A DNA stretch of 64,000 bases from an uncultured Gammaproteobacteria bacterium (lineage in GTDB: Bacteria; Pseudomonadota; Gammaproteobacteria; Pseudomonadales; Pseudohongiellaceae). The notes below the pieces were generated by a model, which ran no database searches, had not been told where the DNA came from, and saw nothing but the letters and a program-made list of their open reading frames with translations. Where the stretch lies: positions 1 to 64,000 of the forward strand of contig CALEJT010000074.1 in the NCBI GenBank assembly GCA_937898685.1. The letters run 5' to 3'. Of this stretch, positions 42,256-50,012 are shown piece after piece. Position 1 is the stretch's first letter; every line of letters starts with the position of its first letter. Position numbers and translations under genes: made by a program.

Positions 42256-42894
42256 ATGCGTGAGTTTCTGCGCCGCAATCGCGGCATCGTGTTGATCGTG
42301 CTGGGCGTGATGACCTTCCGCACCGCCATCGCCGATTGGAATCCGGTGCCCTCGAGTTCGATGGAGCCAACCATCTATCCGGGCGACGTGGTGTGGATCA
42401 ACAAGACCCTGTTGGGCCCGGCCTTGCCCTTTACCTCGGGACGCCTCTGGGCCTGGGATCAACCACGTCGCGGTGATGTCATCACCTTCAGAGCACCGCA
42501 TGTGGATGAGGTCTACATCAAGCGCGTGATCGGAGTGCCCGGAGATCGCATCAGCACCGATGGCATTCGCGTGCAGATCAATGGTGAGACCTTGCCGCTG
42601 ACGATCATCGACGACGGCAAGGACAACGGCATTCTGCGCGCGGTGGAATTCATCGACGGTCGTGCGCATTACATCCAGGTGAATCAGCGCTACGTGGTGC
42701 CGCAGGTGCGCAAGGAGCTGGTGGTGCCGGATGGTGCGTACTTCGTGTTGGGCGACTATCGCAACAACAGCGAGGATTCGCGCGTGTTCGGGTTCGTGCC
42801 GGAAACCAGCATCCTCGGCCGCGCCACGCGTCTTGCCTTGTCGGTGGCCGAGGAACGCAATCCATTGACCAGCGTGGGACGACGCGTCGAGTAA
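42256..42894 (+). CDS. lepB: Signal peptidase I
   Basis: A 212-residue inner-membrane serine protease that removes signal peptides of exported proteins. The catalytic dyad is S35 (PSSSMEPT) and K90 (YIKRVIGVPGD); box E GDYRNNSEDSR is present. Only one N-terminal membrane helix (about 9-25) is visible, unlike the two of E. coli LepB. The gene is separate from lepA and rnc, its usual neighbours, so it may be a second signal peptidase. ATG at 42256 has AGAGAGG upstream. Confidence 0.92.
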   Translation: MREFLRRNRGIVLIVLGVMTFRTAIADWNPVPSSSMEPTIYPGDVVWINKTLLGPALPFTSGRLWAWDQPRRGDVITFRAPHVDEVYIKRVIGVPGDRISTDGIRVQINGETLPLTIIDDGKDNGILRAVEFIDGRAHYIQVNQRYVVPQVRKELVVPDGAYFVLGDYRNNSEDSRVFGFVPETSILGRATRLALSVAEERNPLTSVGRRVE

Positions 42895-42931
42895 TCGACA
42901 CTACAACGATAAAAAGACAACAGGGGAAAAC

Positions 42932-43816
42932 ATGAAAGCTTCACTTACCGCCATCGGCCTCGCCATGCTCGCAGCGCCACTCTTCGCGCAGGTGCCTGCG
43001 GAATTGCCGCGACTGATGCCCGACGATCTCTTCCGTCGCAACATCGGCACCCCGGAACAACTCGACAAACAGTTTCCGCCCCATCACATCATCGACAACG
43101 TCTACTACGTCGGCACCGAATCGCTGGCTTCATTCTTGATCACCACGCCCGAAGGCCACATTTTGGTCAACACGGACTTCGAGCGTAACGTGCCCACCAT
43201 CAAGGATTCGGTGGAAAAACTCGGCTTCGACTTCGAGGACATCGCCATCATCATCGGCAGCCACGAGCATGCCGATCACATGGAAGGCGATGCACTGGCG
43301 AAGGAGTTGAGCAATGCCGAAGTGATCGTGATGGCGCAGCAGGTGCCGGGGTTGAGCGCGATGCGACCCGGCGGCAAGGAACATCCGATCGATCGCATCA
43401 TCAACGACGGCGATGTGATCGAACTGGGAGGTGAGCGTCTGAAGGCGCATCTCACGCCGGGGCACAGCGACGGTTGTACGAGCTGGGAATTCGACGTCAC
43501 CGAAGACGGGCAGACCTACAAGGTGGTGATCAACTGCAGCCTGGGGGTGAACCCGAACTATCAGCTCTGGAACAACCCGGAGCGCCCCGACATCGTGGAG
43601 CAGTATCGGCGCAGCTACGAGAAGATGCGCGCCCTCAAGGCCGACGTGCCGCTCGGCTCCCATCCCGCCATCTATCGCATGGCAGAGAAGTACCCGCTCA
43701 TCGGCCAGAAGCCGAATCCCTTCATCGATCCCGAAGGGTACCTGTACGAGATCGCTCTCAACGAGCAGGCGATGACGCTGCGGCTGGAGGAGCAGCGCAA
43801 AGCGGCGGGGGAGTAA
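42932..43816 (+). CDS. Subclass B3 metallo-beta-lactamase family protein
   Basis: A 294-residue exported metallo-hydrolase with a signal peptide (cut near LFAQ). The zinc ligands of the B3 subclass are all present: H111, H113, D115 and H116 (SHEHADHMEG), H178 (TPGHSDGC) and H244 (LGSHP). GCTSW and the SLASFLITTPEGHILVNTD start match B3 enzymes. This is consistent with a periplasmic beta-lactamase or a related lactonase; activity cannot be read from sequence. It is a single gene beside lepB with no mobile element, so it looks like a resident chromosomal gene. Confidence 0.85.
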   Translation: MKASLTAIGLAMLAAPLFAQVPAELPRLMPDDLFRRNIGTPEQLDKQFPPHHIIDNVYYVGTESLASFLITTPEGHILVNTDFERNVPTIKDSVEKLGFDFEDIAIIIGSHEHADHMEGDALAKELSNAEVIVMAQQVPGLSAMRPGGKEHPIDRIINDGDVIELGGERLKAHLTPGHSDGCTSWEFDVTEDGQTYKVVINCSLGVNPNYQLWNNPERPDIVEQYRRSYEKMRALKADVPLGSHPAIYRMAEKYPLIGQKPNPFIDPEGYLYEIALNEQAMTLRLEEQRKAAGE

Positions 43817-44142
43817 TGAGGCGCGGGGTTGCGGCAGAGTCAGTGCATCAACCGTAGGTTGGTCTGCATGTAGGTTCGGGCAGAACACGTAGTGAAGCTC
43901 GCCAAGCAATCTTGAAGTTCAAATCCATTCCCTAGATTTCCCGCTGGGATTGCCTTGGCCTTTCCCAGCCGCTCGCATGGCTCGCGTCGTTCGCCTGCGG
44001 CGCGACGCTCTGCGTCGCAAACGCCTTGGCTCACCCCCATCGAAAGTGCGGCGTATGGACTCGCAGAAGCGTTCGGCGCTGGTTGAAATACCACTGGCGC
44101 TGGCCTTAAATCGAGCTCATTCGCCGTAGAGGAGCATCACTC
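43817..44142. other. Intergenic region
   Basis: 326 bp with no gene I can support. It contains a CGTAGGTTGG fragment (about 43851) like the REP-like remnants and a GCGACG-CTCTG-CGTCGC hairpin around 44000-44020. GAGGAG precedes the next ATG. Confidence 0.5.
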
Positions 44143-45882
44143 ATGCGCCGCCGAATCCTTGCACCGTTTTCATCTGCTCTATTGCTCGCGTTGCTTGCAG
44201 CCTGCAGCGAGCGGGAACAACCAAATCCTGCCACGCCCGATCCCGCTTCTTCGGCCGAGGTCACGCCTGCGGCGAGAACTGCCGAGCTCGACTTTCCGGC
44301 ACTCAGCGCGCTCGTGCGCTCCAGCGTGACGCCGGAATATCTGCGCGAAATCGTGGCGGAACTGTCGAGCGATGCCTACGAAGGTCGTGCGCCCGGCAGT
44401 GAAGGCGATCGCATGACGCAAGCCTATCTCGCCGATGCATTGCAGGTGTTGGGCTATCAACCGGGTGGCACCGAAGGTTATCTGCAGCCATTTGAACTGA
44501 TCAGTATCAATGCGCAGCAGCCGTCGGAGTGGATCTTCAACTCCGGTGACAGAACGCTGCGGCTCGAACGGAACGAAGACTTCATCGCTGCAAGCGGTGT
44601 GCAGGCAAGCGAAGCACGCGTCGTGAACGCGGAAGTGGTGTTCGTGGGCTATGGCATCCAGGCACCCGAATATCAATGGGACGACTTCAAGGGTGAAAAC
44701 CTGCGCGGCAAGATCCTCTTGATGCTCAACAACGACCCCGACTGGGATCCCGAACTCTTCGCCGGTGAAACCCGCCTCTATTACGGTCGCTGGGACTACA
44801 AGTACGAATCCGCAGCACGGCAGGGCGCAGCGGGTGCCATCATCATTCATACCCAACCTTCGGCCGGCTATCCCTGGCAGGTGGTGCAGACCTCGTGGAC
44901 GGGTGAGCAGTTCCAGTTGCCGGCAGGTGATGAACCGCGTCTGCAGATCAACAGTTGGATCACCGAAGATGCCGCACGCGAGTTGCTCGAACTCGTCGGC
45001 ATGGATCTCGACGAGCTCGTCGCTGCCGCACGTGAACGCGATTTCCAACCGACCCCGCTCGGCATCCTCACCTCTCTGACCTTGCCGGTGGAAGTCAAAC
45101 GCACACGTACGGCCAATGTCATCGGTGTATTGCCCGGCAGCGATCCGGACTTGGCGGATGAAGTCGTGGTCTATACCGCGCATCACGATCATCTCGGTGT
45201 TTCCGAAGACGAAACCGCAGAGGATCGCATCTACAACGGCGCACTCGACAATGCGAGCGGTGTGGCGGTGATCCTCGGCGTGGCGAAGGCGATTGCGGCC
45301 TTGCCGGAAGCACCGCGTCGTACGACGGTGATCAACTTCGTCGGTGCGGAAGAGCAGGGGCTCTTGGGTTCGCTCTATTACGCGCAGAATCCGACCTATC
45401 CACCCGGGAAGATCGCCGCCAACATCAACGTCGACGGTGCGAGCATCTGGGGGCGTTCACGTGATCTCACCTACATCGGCTTCGGCAAGTCTTCGCTCGA
45501 TGCCGTGGTGCAGGAAGTGGCGGCGTTCCAGAATCGTACGGTGACTCCCGATCAGTTCCCCGATCGCGGTTCCTTCTATCGTTCGGATCAATTCAGCTTC
45601 GCGCGCATCGGTGTGCCGGCGGTCTATCTCGACGGTGGCACCGACATCATCGGTCAGCCGCCGGGTTGGGGTGAGGAGCAGGTGAATCGCTACACCGATC
45701 TGCACTATCACCAGCCGAGTGATGAGCTCGATGACACCTGGACCTTCGATGGCGTGGTGGACGACGTGCTCACCAATTTCCTGGTCGGCATGCGTGTTGC
45801 GAATGCCGACGAAATGCCAACGTGGAATCCCGGTGACGAATTCGAAGCCGCGCGTCTGGAAGCGCTGCGAGCGGTGGAATGA
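44143..45882 (+). CDS. M28 family metallopeptidase lipoprotein
   Basis: A 579-residue exported aminopeptidase-like protein. The lipobox LLAAC gives a lipidated C21. A PA-type insert spans about 150-290. The M28 domain (about 320-560) carries the two-zinc site: H347 and D349 (AHHDHLG), D369 (GALDNASG), E403-E404 (GAEEQGLLGS), D431 (INVDGASIWG) and a His in YHQPSDE near 526. This suggests peptide degradation in the periplasm or on the outer membrane. Length is typical of the PA-containing M28 group. It is single and converges with the next gene with no gap. Confidence 0.9.
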   Translation: MRRRILAPFSSALLLALLAACSEREQPNPATPDPASSAEVTPAARTAELDFPALSALVRSSVTPEYLREIVAELSSDAYEGRAPGSEGDRMTQAYLADALQVLGYQPGGTEGYLQPFELISINAQQPSEWIFNSGDRTLRLERNEDFIAASGVQASEARVVNAEVVFVGYGIQAPEYQWDDFKGENLRGKILLMLNNDPDWDPELFAGETRLYYGRWDYKYESAARQGAAGAIIIHTQPSAGYPWQVVQTSWTGEQFQLPAGDEPRLQINSWITEDAARELLELVGMDLDELVAAARERDFQPTPLGILTSLTLPVEVKRTRTANVIGVLPGSDPDLADEVVVYTAHHDHLGVSEDETAEDRIYNGALDNASGVAVILGVAKAIAALPEAPRRTTVINFVGAEEQGLLGSLYYAQNPTYPPGKIAANINVDGASIWGRSRDLTYIGFGKSSLDAVVQEVAAFQNRTVTPDQFPDRGSFYRSDQFSFARIGVPAVYLDGGTDIIGQPPGWGEEQVNRYTDLHYHQPSDELDDTWTFDGVVDDVLTNFLVGMRVANADEMPTWNPGDEFEAARLEALRAVE

Positions 45883-46800
45883 CTAATCAGGGCAGGTGAG
45901 TTGAAAACCGTAGGGGATGGCGCCGCCCCAGTACTCGGGTTCCGGGTAGTAGTCGCCCGATTTGAAGCTCCACCAGTAGGTGGCGCCATCGATGCGAATG
46001 CCGAAGTGAGGTGAGACGCCGATTGCATAACGGCGATGTCGATCCCGTTGCTGCTGCGTTCTGACCATCAACTTCCGCCCATTCAATTCGGCAAAGGCAG
46101 TGACGCCATCGGCCGCGATCAGACACAGCGGCCGCCCCTGCGCCAAGGACTGCGCCGCCGCTTCCGCTCTGGCGCCGAGATCATGGCCATACCACCAGAG
46201 CACGGTTTCCTGCGCCGCAAAGCGGATGCCTACCACCGCCAGTGGCCCCAGCAACAGCGCTGCAAACCATCCATGCATTGCTCCCTTGGCCAGCGGTTTT
46301 TGACCGGCCAGGTCCTGCATACGGCGGATTTCCTTCAGCGCCTGGAACGCAGGCAGTCCCGGAAAGAGCAAGAGACCTAGAAAAAAGATGGGCGCCGACA
46401 ACGGAAGGTCCTCTGCTCTCGTTGCCGCAGACGAGACGAGGATCAGAAAAATGCCCACTGCAATCAGTGCGAAGATCGCTGCTCCCACCAAGCCCAGTTG
46501 CAACAACAGTATCTGCACGCGCAACCGCAGCGCGGACTCCTGTCCCGGCTTCCACCAGGCACCGATCAACCCCACAGTGCCGTAAATGCCCAGGACCCAT
46601 GGAATGAGTGCCATGGAGGACGCGGACGAGATGAGCTGCGTGGAGGAAGGCAGCATCATGGCGAAGAGCAGCGATGCATAGGCGGAAATGCCCACGCTGT
46701 AGGCGGTGACGAGATGGCGCATGGTGGCTCTGGTGGTTTTGATGCCAGAGACTAGGCGGCGGGAGCTCGGCTGTAAACCGGGACGCGAGTAAAGCGACAT
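45883..46800 (-). CDS. Uncharacterised multi-pass membrane protein
   Basis: Up to 305 residues. Five or so hydrophobic segments lie between residues 30 and 215, followed by a soluble C-terminal domain (about 220-305) with a Cys-containing end (FQLTCPD). No known family is recognised. ATG at 46800 gives the longest product and sits 6 bp after the upstream gene; ATG at 46722 starts closer to the first helix. Co-transcribed with the gene at 46807-47370. Confidence 0.6.
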   Translation of the reverse strand: MSLYSRPGLQPSSRRLVSGIKTTRATMRHLVTAYSVGISAYASLLFAMMLPSSTQLISSASSMALIPWVLGIYGTVGLIGAWWKPGQESALRLRVQILLLQLGLVGAAIFALIAVGIFLILVSSAATRAEDLPLSAPIFFLGLLLFPGLPAFQALKEIRRMQDLAGQKPLAKGAMHGWFAALLLGPLAVVGIRFAAQETVLWWYGHDLGARAEAAAQSLAQGRPLCLIAADGVTAFAELNGRKLMVRTQQQRDRHRRYAIGVSPHFGIRIDGATYWWSFKSGDYYPEPEYWGGAIPYGFQLTCPD

Positions 46801-46806
46801 CCCAGA

Positions 46807-47370
46807 TCAGTTGTCGCGGCGTTGTACCTCTTGGGGCTTGCAAGCGGAATAAACGGTATTCACCAGCTCCGCTGGTTGCTCCAGCGCATAGGCATTCCAG
46901 TCCACGGCCGATGCACGCGTGAGCGCGAGGATGCGCGTCTTGAGCAACTGCACCGCCTGTGCGCCTTGGGGTGAGAGCTGCGCGATGACCTGATCGAAAT
47001 AGGTACTTGCGGCCTTGGAATAGAGTTGCTCGATGCTGCTCAGCTGCTCGGCAAGGGCGGGGGCGCTGTCGCTCGAAAGATAATCGCCGCGGATCACAGC
47101 GGCGCAGAGTTTGGCGCGTTGTTCGAAGGCCTGACGTGGAACGTCGTCGATCTCGTTCTGCGCGCGCAGCAATATCTGGCGATCCGCTTCACTCAGTTCG
47201 AAACGTTGCAGTGCCCCCATCGGCAAGGCTTCGGCCGCGTTGCGCACGGCGCTCATCATCGCGATGTGTTCCGGTGGCGTGGTCGTGGGCCAGGGGAGCT
47301 CGGCGTGCAGCGCAGGTGCGAACAGCAGACTCAGGGTGAGAGCGGTACTGCGTAGAGAGGTCGACGACAC
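46807..47370 (-). CDS. Uncharacterised exported protein
   Basis: A 187-residue protein with a signal peptide (VSSTSLRSTALTLSLLFAPALHA) and a mostly alpha-helical mature part. It has two cysteines, one internal (LCAAVI) and one near the C-terminus (YSACKPQ). No domain is recognised. The GTG at 47370 has AAGGA upstream and begins exactly at a good signal sequence; the frame stays open to 47433. It is the first gene of a two-gene operon with the membrane protein at 45883. Confidence 0.6.
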   Translation of the reverse strand: MSSTSLRSTALTLSLLFAPALHAELPWPTTTPPEHIAMMSAVRNAAEALPMGALQRFELSEADRQILLRAQNEIDDVPRQAFEQRAKLCAAVIRGDYLSSDSAPALAEQLSSIEQLYSKAASTYFDQVIAQLSPQGAQAVQLLKTRILALTRASAVDWNAYALEQPAELVNTVYSACKPQEVQRRDN

Positions 47371-47545
47371 GGAATCCTTCCGATATGAGACTGACGCGAC
47401 CCCGGATGTTCCGGATATCCGGCGAAGGGTCAATCAGCCTGAAGTGTTAATACTTGCCACCGCGACTCATTCGCGCGGCCGCTGCAAACGCGGTTGGCTC
47501 GACTGGCGAGCGGCAGGCGCCGCCCACTCAGTCCTTCGAAGCTGC

Positions 47546-48076
47546 TCACACTCCCACTATCCCATGCAGGCCTACGAGCAGGAGAGGAAGGAGTATGACG
47601 AGCGCCGTCGCGCCCACCAGATACGGACGTAGGCCATCGAGTGGTGTCGAAGATAGGGAGTGCAGGCGCCGCCAACGCCGCAGGAAGTCATGCGTGCCGA
47701 GCAGCACCGGAGCAAAGTAGAAGGCAAGGAGGGTGTCGAGCAATTCGAAGCTATCGTTGATGGCACCCAGACTCAGTATCGGCAGCAGCGCAACGATGCC
47801 GAGAAAACCGGCGCCCAACAGCACCAGGTCCAGTTGCAGCGAAGAGATACCGAGCTTTTCCAACTTGCGCCACCCGCGCCAGAGGCCGACGTAACCCAAG
47901 AGGCAACATAGAAAGGCGGGCAGGGGAATGGCCGCCAGAGCTGAGTCGGTAAGTGTCACCAGCGAGAAGCGCACGAGCGCCCACGCCAATAGCACAAACA
48001 GAAACTGGCAATAGAGGAACAATACGACGCGCAGCGCGACGAGGGAGAAGGACCCTATGGCTCTGGCGGTGGACAT
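47546..48076 (-). CDS. Uncharacterised membrane protein
   Basis: A 176-residue protein with about five hydrophobic segments (near 15-35, 40-65, 85-105, 110-130 and 150-172) and short, mainly basic loops (RGWRKLEK, RRWRRLH). No family is recognised. ATG at 48076 is used; a TTG at 48082 is in frame. Single gene between the exported protein and the first TPR/TonB-C gene. Confidence 0.55.
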   Translation of the reverse strand: MSTARAIGSFSLVALRVVLFLYCQFLFVLLAWALVRFSLVTLTDSALAAIPLPAFLCCLLGYVGLWRGWRKLEKLGISSLQLDLVLLGAGFLGIVALLPILSLGAINDSFELLDTLLAFYFAPVLLGTHDFLRRWRRLHSLSSTPLDGLRPYLVGATALVILLPLLLVGLHGIVGV

Positions 48077-48163
48077 CGGCAAGCACTCGTTGGGAGTGCG
48101 CCGATGTTCGCAAACTGTACTGAGGATTCAAGATGGCAGAGTGCCAGGTAAACAATCACCTCC

Positions 48164-49693
48164 TCAGAGCCAGGCAAACTGGTAACGCAGCCGCACCTTG
48201 TCAGCGTTGCTCGCGCGCAGCGGCGGACGGTAGGGCGCATTGGTGAGCACTTTCAGCAGCCGATCCCTCACGCGACGGTCGGCATTGTCGGAAGTGCCGA
48301 GAATTTCGATGTCCTCGGCGCGGCCGTTGGCATTGACGCGAAAGGCGACGTCGATGTACCCGTCGAAGTCGAGATGTGCTCCGCTGCGCAGGCCACGCTC
48401 GTGCAGGGAATGCGGGTGACTGGCAAAGGTCGGCAACTGCACCGGCACCGGTGGATTCAGGAAGGCATCGATGCGCTCCTCGTCCCACTGCTGTTCCATG
48501 AGGAATTCGCGGGCGCGGGCGTATTCGGCTTCTCCACGTTTTCTGTGGCCAAAGAGCAGATGCCAGTCGCCGAGTTCCAGCATCGCACGCGCCACGTCCT
48601 CCGCCTGCGCGGCAGGATCATTCAGTCGATAGGCGAGGATGCGGGTGAAGGCTTCGACGCCGCCCTTGTAGCTGGGAGCGCGCTTGTACTGCTCGTCCAT
48701 GCGCACGGTGTCGCGCATGCCGGGCTCGTGGGCGCTGAGGAAGAAGTCGCTGTCGGCTTCCAGCTTGCGCCGATTGGCCTGCATGAACAGCGTGGCGATG
48801 AGACGTTTTTCGATGGTCGGCAACTGCGGATCGTCGTACTGCTGCAGATCGAGCAGAGTCTGGATCGAGCGCAGGAAGAGATGCTGCGCGCGGCCGAGCC
48901 AGAAGAAGGAGAGTTCGGTCAAGGTCAGCTTGTTGGGATTCAGAAAGTAGGCTGCGTCCTCGGCACTCAACTTGAGGTCCTTCTGCGCCACCACGCCACC
49001 GATGCCGCGTTCGAAGGCGGCGAAATACATGTCGCCCAAGGCCGTGAGTTCCGGCACCACCGCAGCGTTGTCGCGGCCATAGGCGCGCTGATGCAGGTGG
49101 ATGAGATATTCCTGCCGCTCCAGCGCACTCTGATAATCGCCCAGCGCCAGATGGCTCGCGATGGCAAGGCGTACCGGCTCGAACAGCTCGGGCGCATAGA
49201 GACCAAAGTTGATGCGGCTGTTGTGCTCGGCTCTGGCCAGGGTTTCGAGCGCCGCTTCGTGTTCACCGCGAGCCTGCTGCAGCCGGGCGAGAGAGAGCAA
49301 GTGTTCGTTGAGGTGTGGATCGTAGGGCCCGCCGCGTTCCACCTGGCTGGCGATGGCGTTGAGGTAACGGGTGTCGTCACGCGGAGTGGCTGCGGTGCGT
49401 AGCGCGAAGAACGGCGCTCCTGCGCCCTGGCCGAAGGCCATGTGATCGCTCCACTCGGTGTCCTCCATTGGCGCAGGCCCCAGCGAAGCCTTGACCGCCA
49501 CCTTGGGCAGATCGGCCAGAGCGGTCGTCTGATCCACATGGCTGAGCGGGATGGCGTCGAATACGAGATTGGCAAGTTTCGGCGCGGCGCTGAGCGGCTG
49601 TGCCAGTAGCACCAGGAGCAGAGCAAAGGGGAACGTGTTGGGTGCAGGGCGGCCTGAGGATACAGGCGCAAAGGCGATGGCTACTTTGTTCAC
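48164..49693 (-). CDS. Exported TPR protein with C-terminal TonB-C-like domain
   Basis: A 509-residue protein with a signal peptide (FALLLVLLAQPLSAAP). The middle (about 110-400) contains TPR-like helices, e.g. EHLLSLARLQQARGEHEAALETLARAEHNSRINFGLYAPE. The C-terminal 90 residues (LDFDGYIDVAFRVNANGRAEDIEILGTSD...RDRLLKVLTNAPYRPPL) have the pattern of the TonB C-terminal/energy-transducer fold, without a membrane anchor. It is a paralogue of the next upstream gene (50013-51575): both mature proteins begin LxxLVFDAxPL and end alike. GTG at 49693 begins the signal peptide. A structured leader lies upstream. Confidence 0.65.
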   Translation of the reverse strand: MNKVAIAFAPVSSGRPAPNTFPFALLLVLLAQPLSAAPKLANLVFDAIPLSHVDQTTALADLPKVAVKASLGPAPMEDTEWSDHMAFGQGAGAPFFALRTAATPRDDTRYLNAIASQVERGGPYDPHLNEHLLSLARLQQARGEHEAALETLARAEHNSRINFGLYAPELFEPVRLAIASHLALGDYQSALERQEYLIHLHQRAYGRDNAAVVPELTALGDMYFAAFERGIGGVVAQKDLKLSAEDAAYFLNPNKLTLTELSFFWLGRAQHLFLRSIQTLLDLQQYDDPQLPTIEKRLIATLFMQANRRKLEADSDFFLSAHEPGMRDTVRMDEQYKRAPSYKGGVEAFTRILAYRLNDPAAQAEDVARAMLELGDWHLLFGHRKRGEAEYARAREFLMEQQWDEERIDAFLNPPVPVQLPTFASHPHSLHERGLRSGAHLDFDGYIDVAFRVNANGRAEDIEILGTSDNADRRVRDRLLKVLTNAPYRPPLRASNADKVRLRYQFAWL

Positions 49694-50012
49694 GGCGATA
49701 CACTCGGGTTGGTCACACCTGGCCCGGTGGCTTGCACGGGGCCTCCATCGCAGTCCCGGTAAGGACTGCCCAGGCACCACTGGTGCCTTCCCCTCGCAGT
49801 GAAGAAGGATCGCGCTGGTTGTTGGCCGTCGACGGCGCGACTCGTGATTTCCGGCCTCACTCGGGCCAGAGCAACATGTATGCCAAGGGTTCTAGAATCC
49901 TTGCAGGTCAAGGTTCTTGACGATATTGGGCGTGAACCGTAGCGAGTGACCAGTGGTGGGTGCTGAGCCGAGTCAGAACAGAAAGGCGGGGCGTTGCGCC
50001 GTTTTGGTGCGT
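49694..50012. other. Intergenic leader region between two paralogues
   Basis: 319 bp with no gene. The part nearest the downstream gene (49721-49788) carries three closely spaced hairpins; the rest shows no feature. Confidence 0.6.
49721..49788 (-). ncRNA. Candidate structured 5' leader RNA (three hairpins)
   Basis: Three adjacent stems: GGCCC...GGGCC (49721-49743, 13-nt loop region), CAGTCC-CGGTAA-GGACTG (49751-49768) and AGGCACC-ACT-GGTGCCT (49772-49788). TCGCAGT occurs at both 49748-49754 and 49794-49800. The region lies 28-95 nt before the GTG at 49693 on the minus strand, as expected for a cis-regulatory leader. I could not match it to a known riboswitch. Confidence 0.4.

Noticed and set aside
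49721..49788. Known riboswitch (c-di-GMP, cobalamin, glycine or ZTP)
   Set aside because: I compared the conserved cores from memory and none fits. The region is kept only as an unassigned structured leader.
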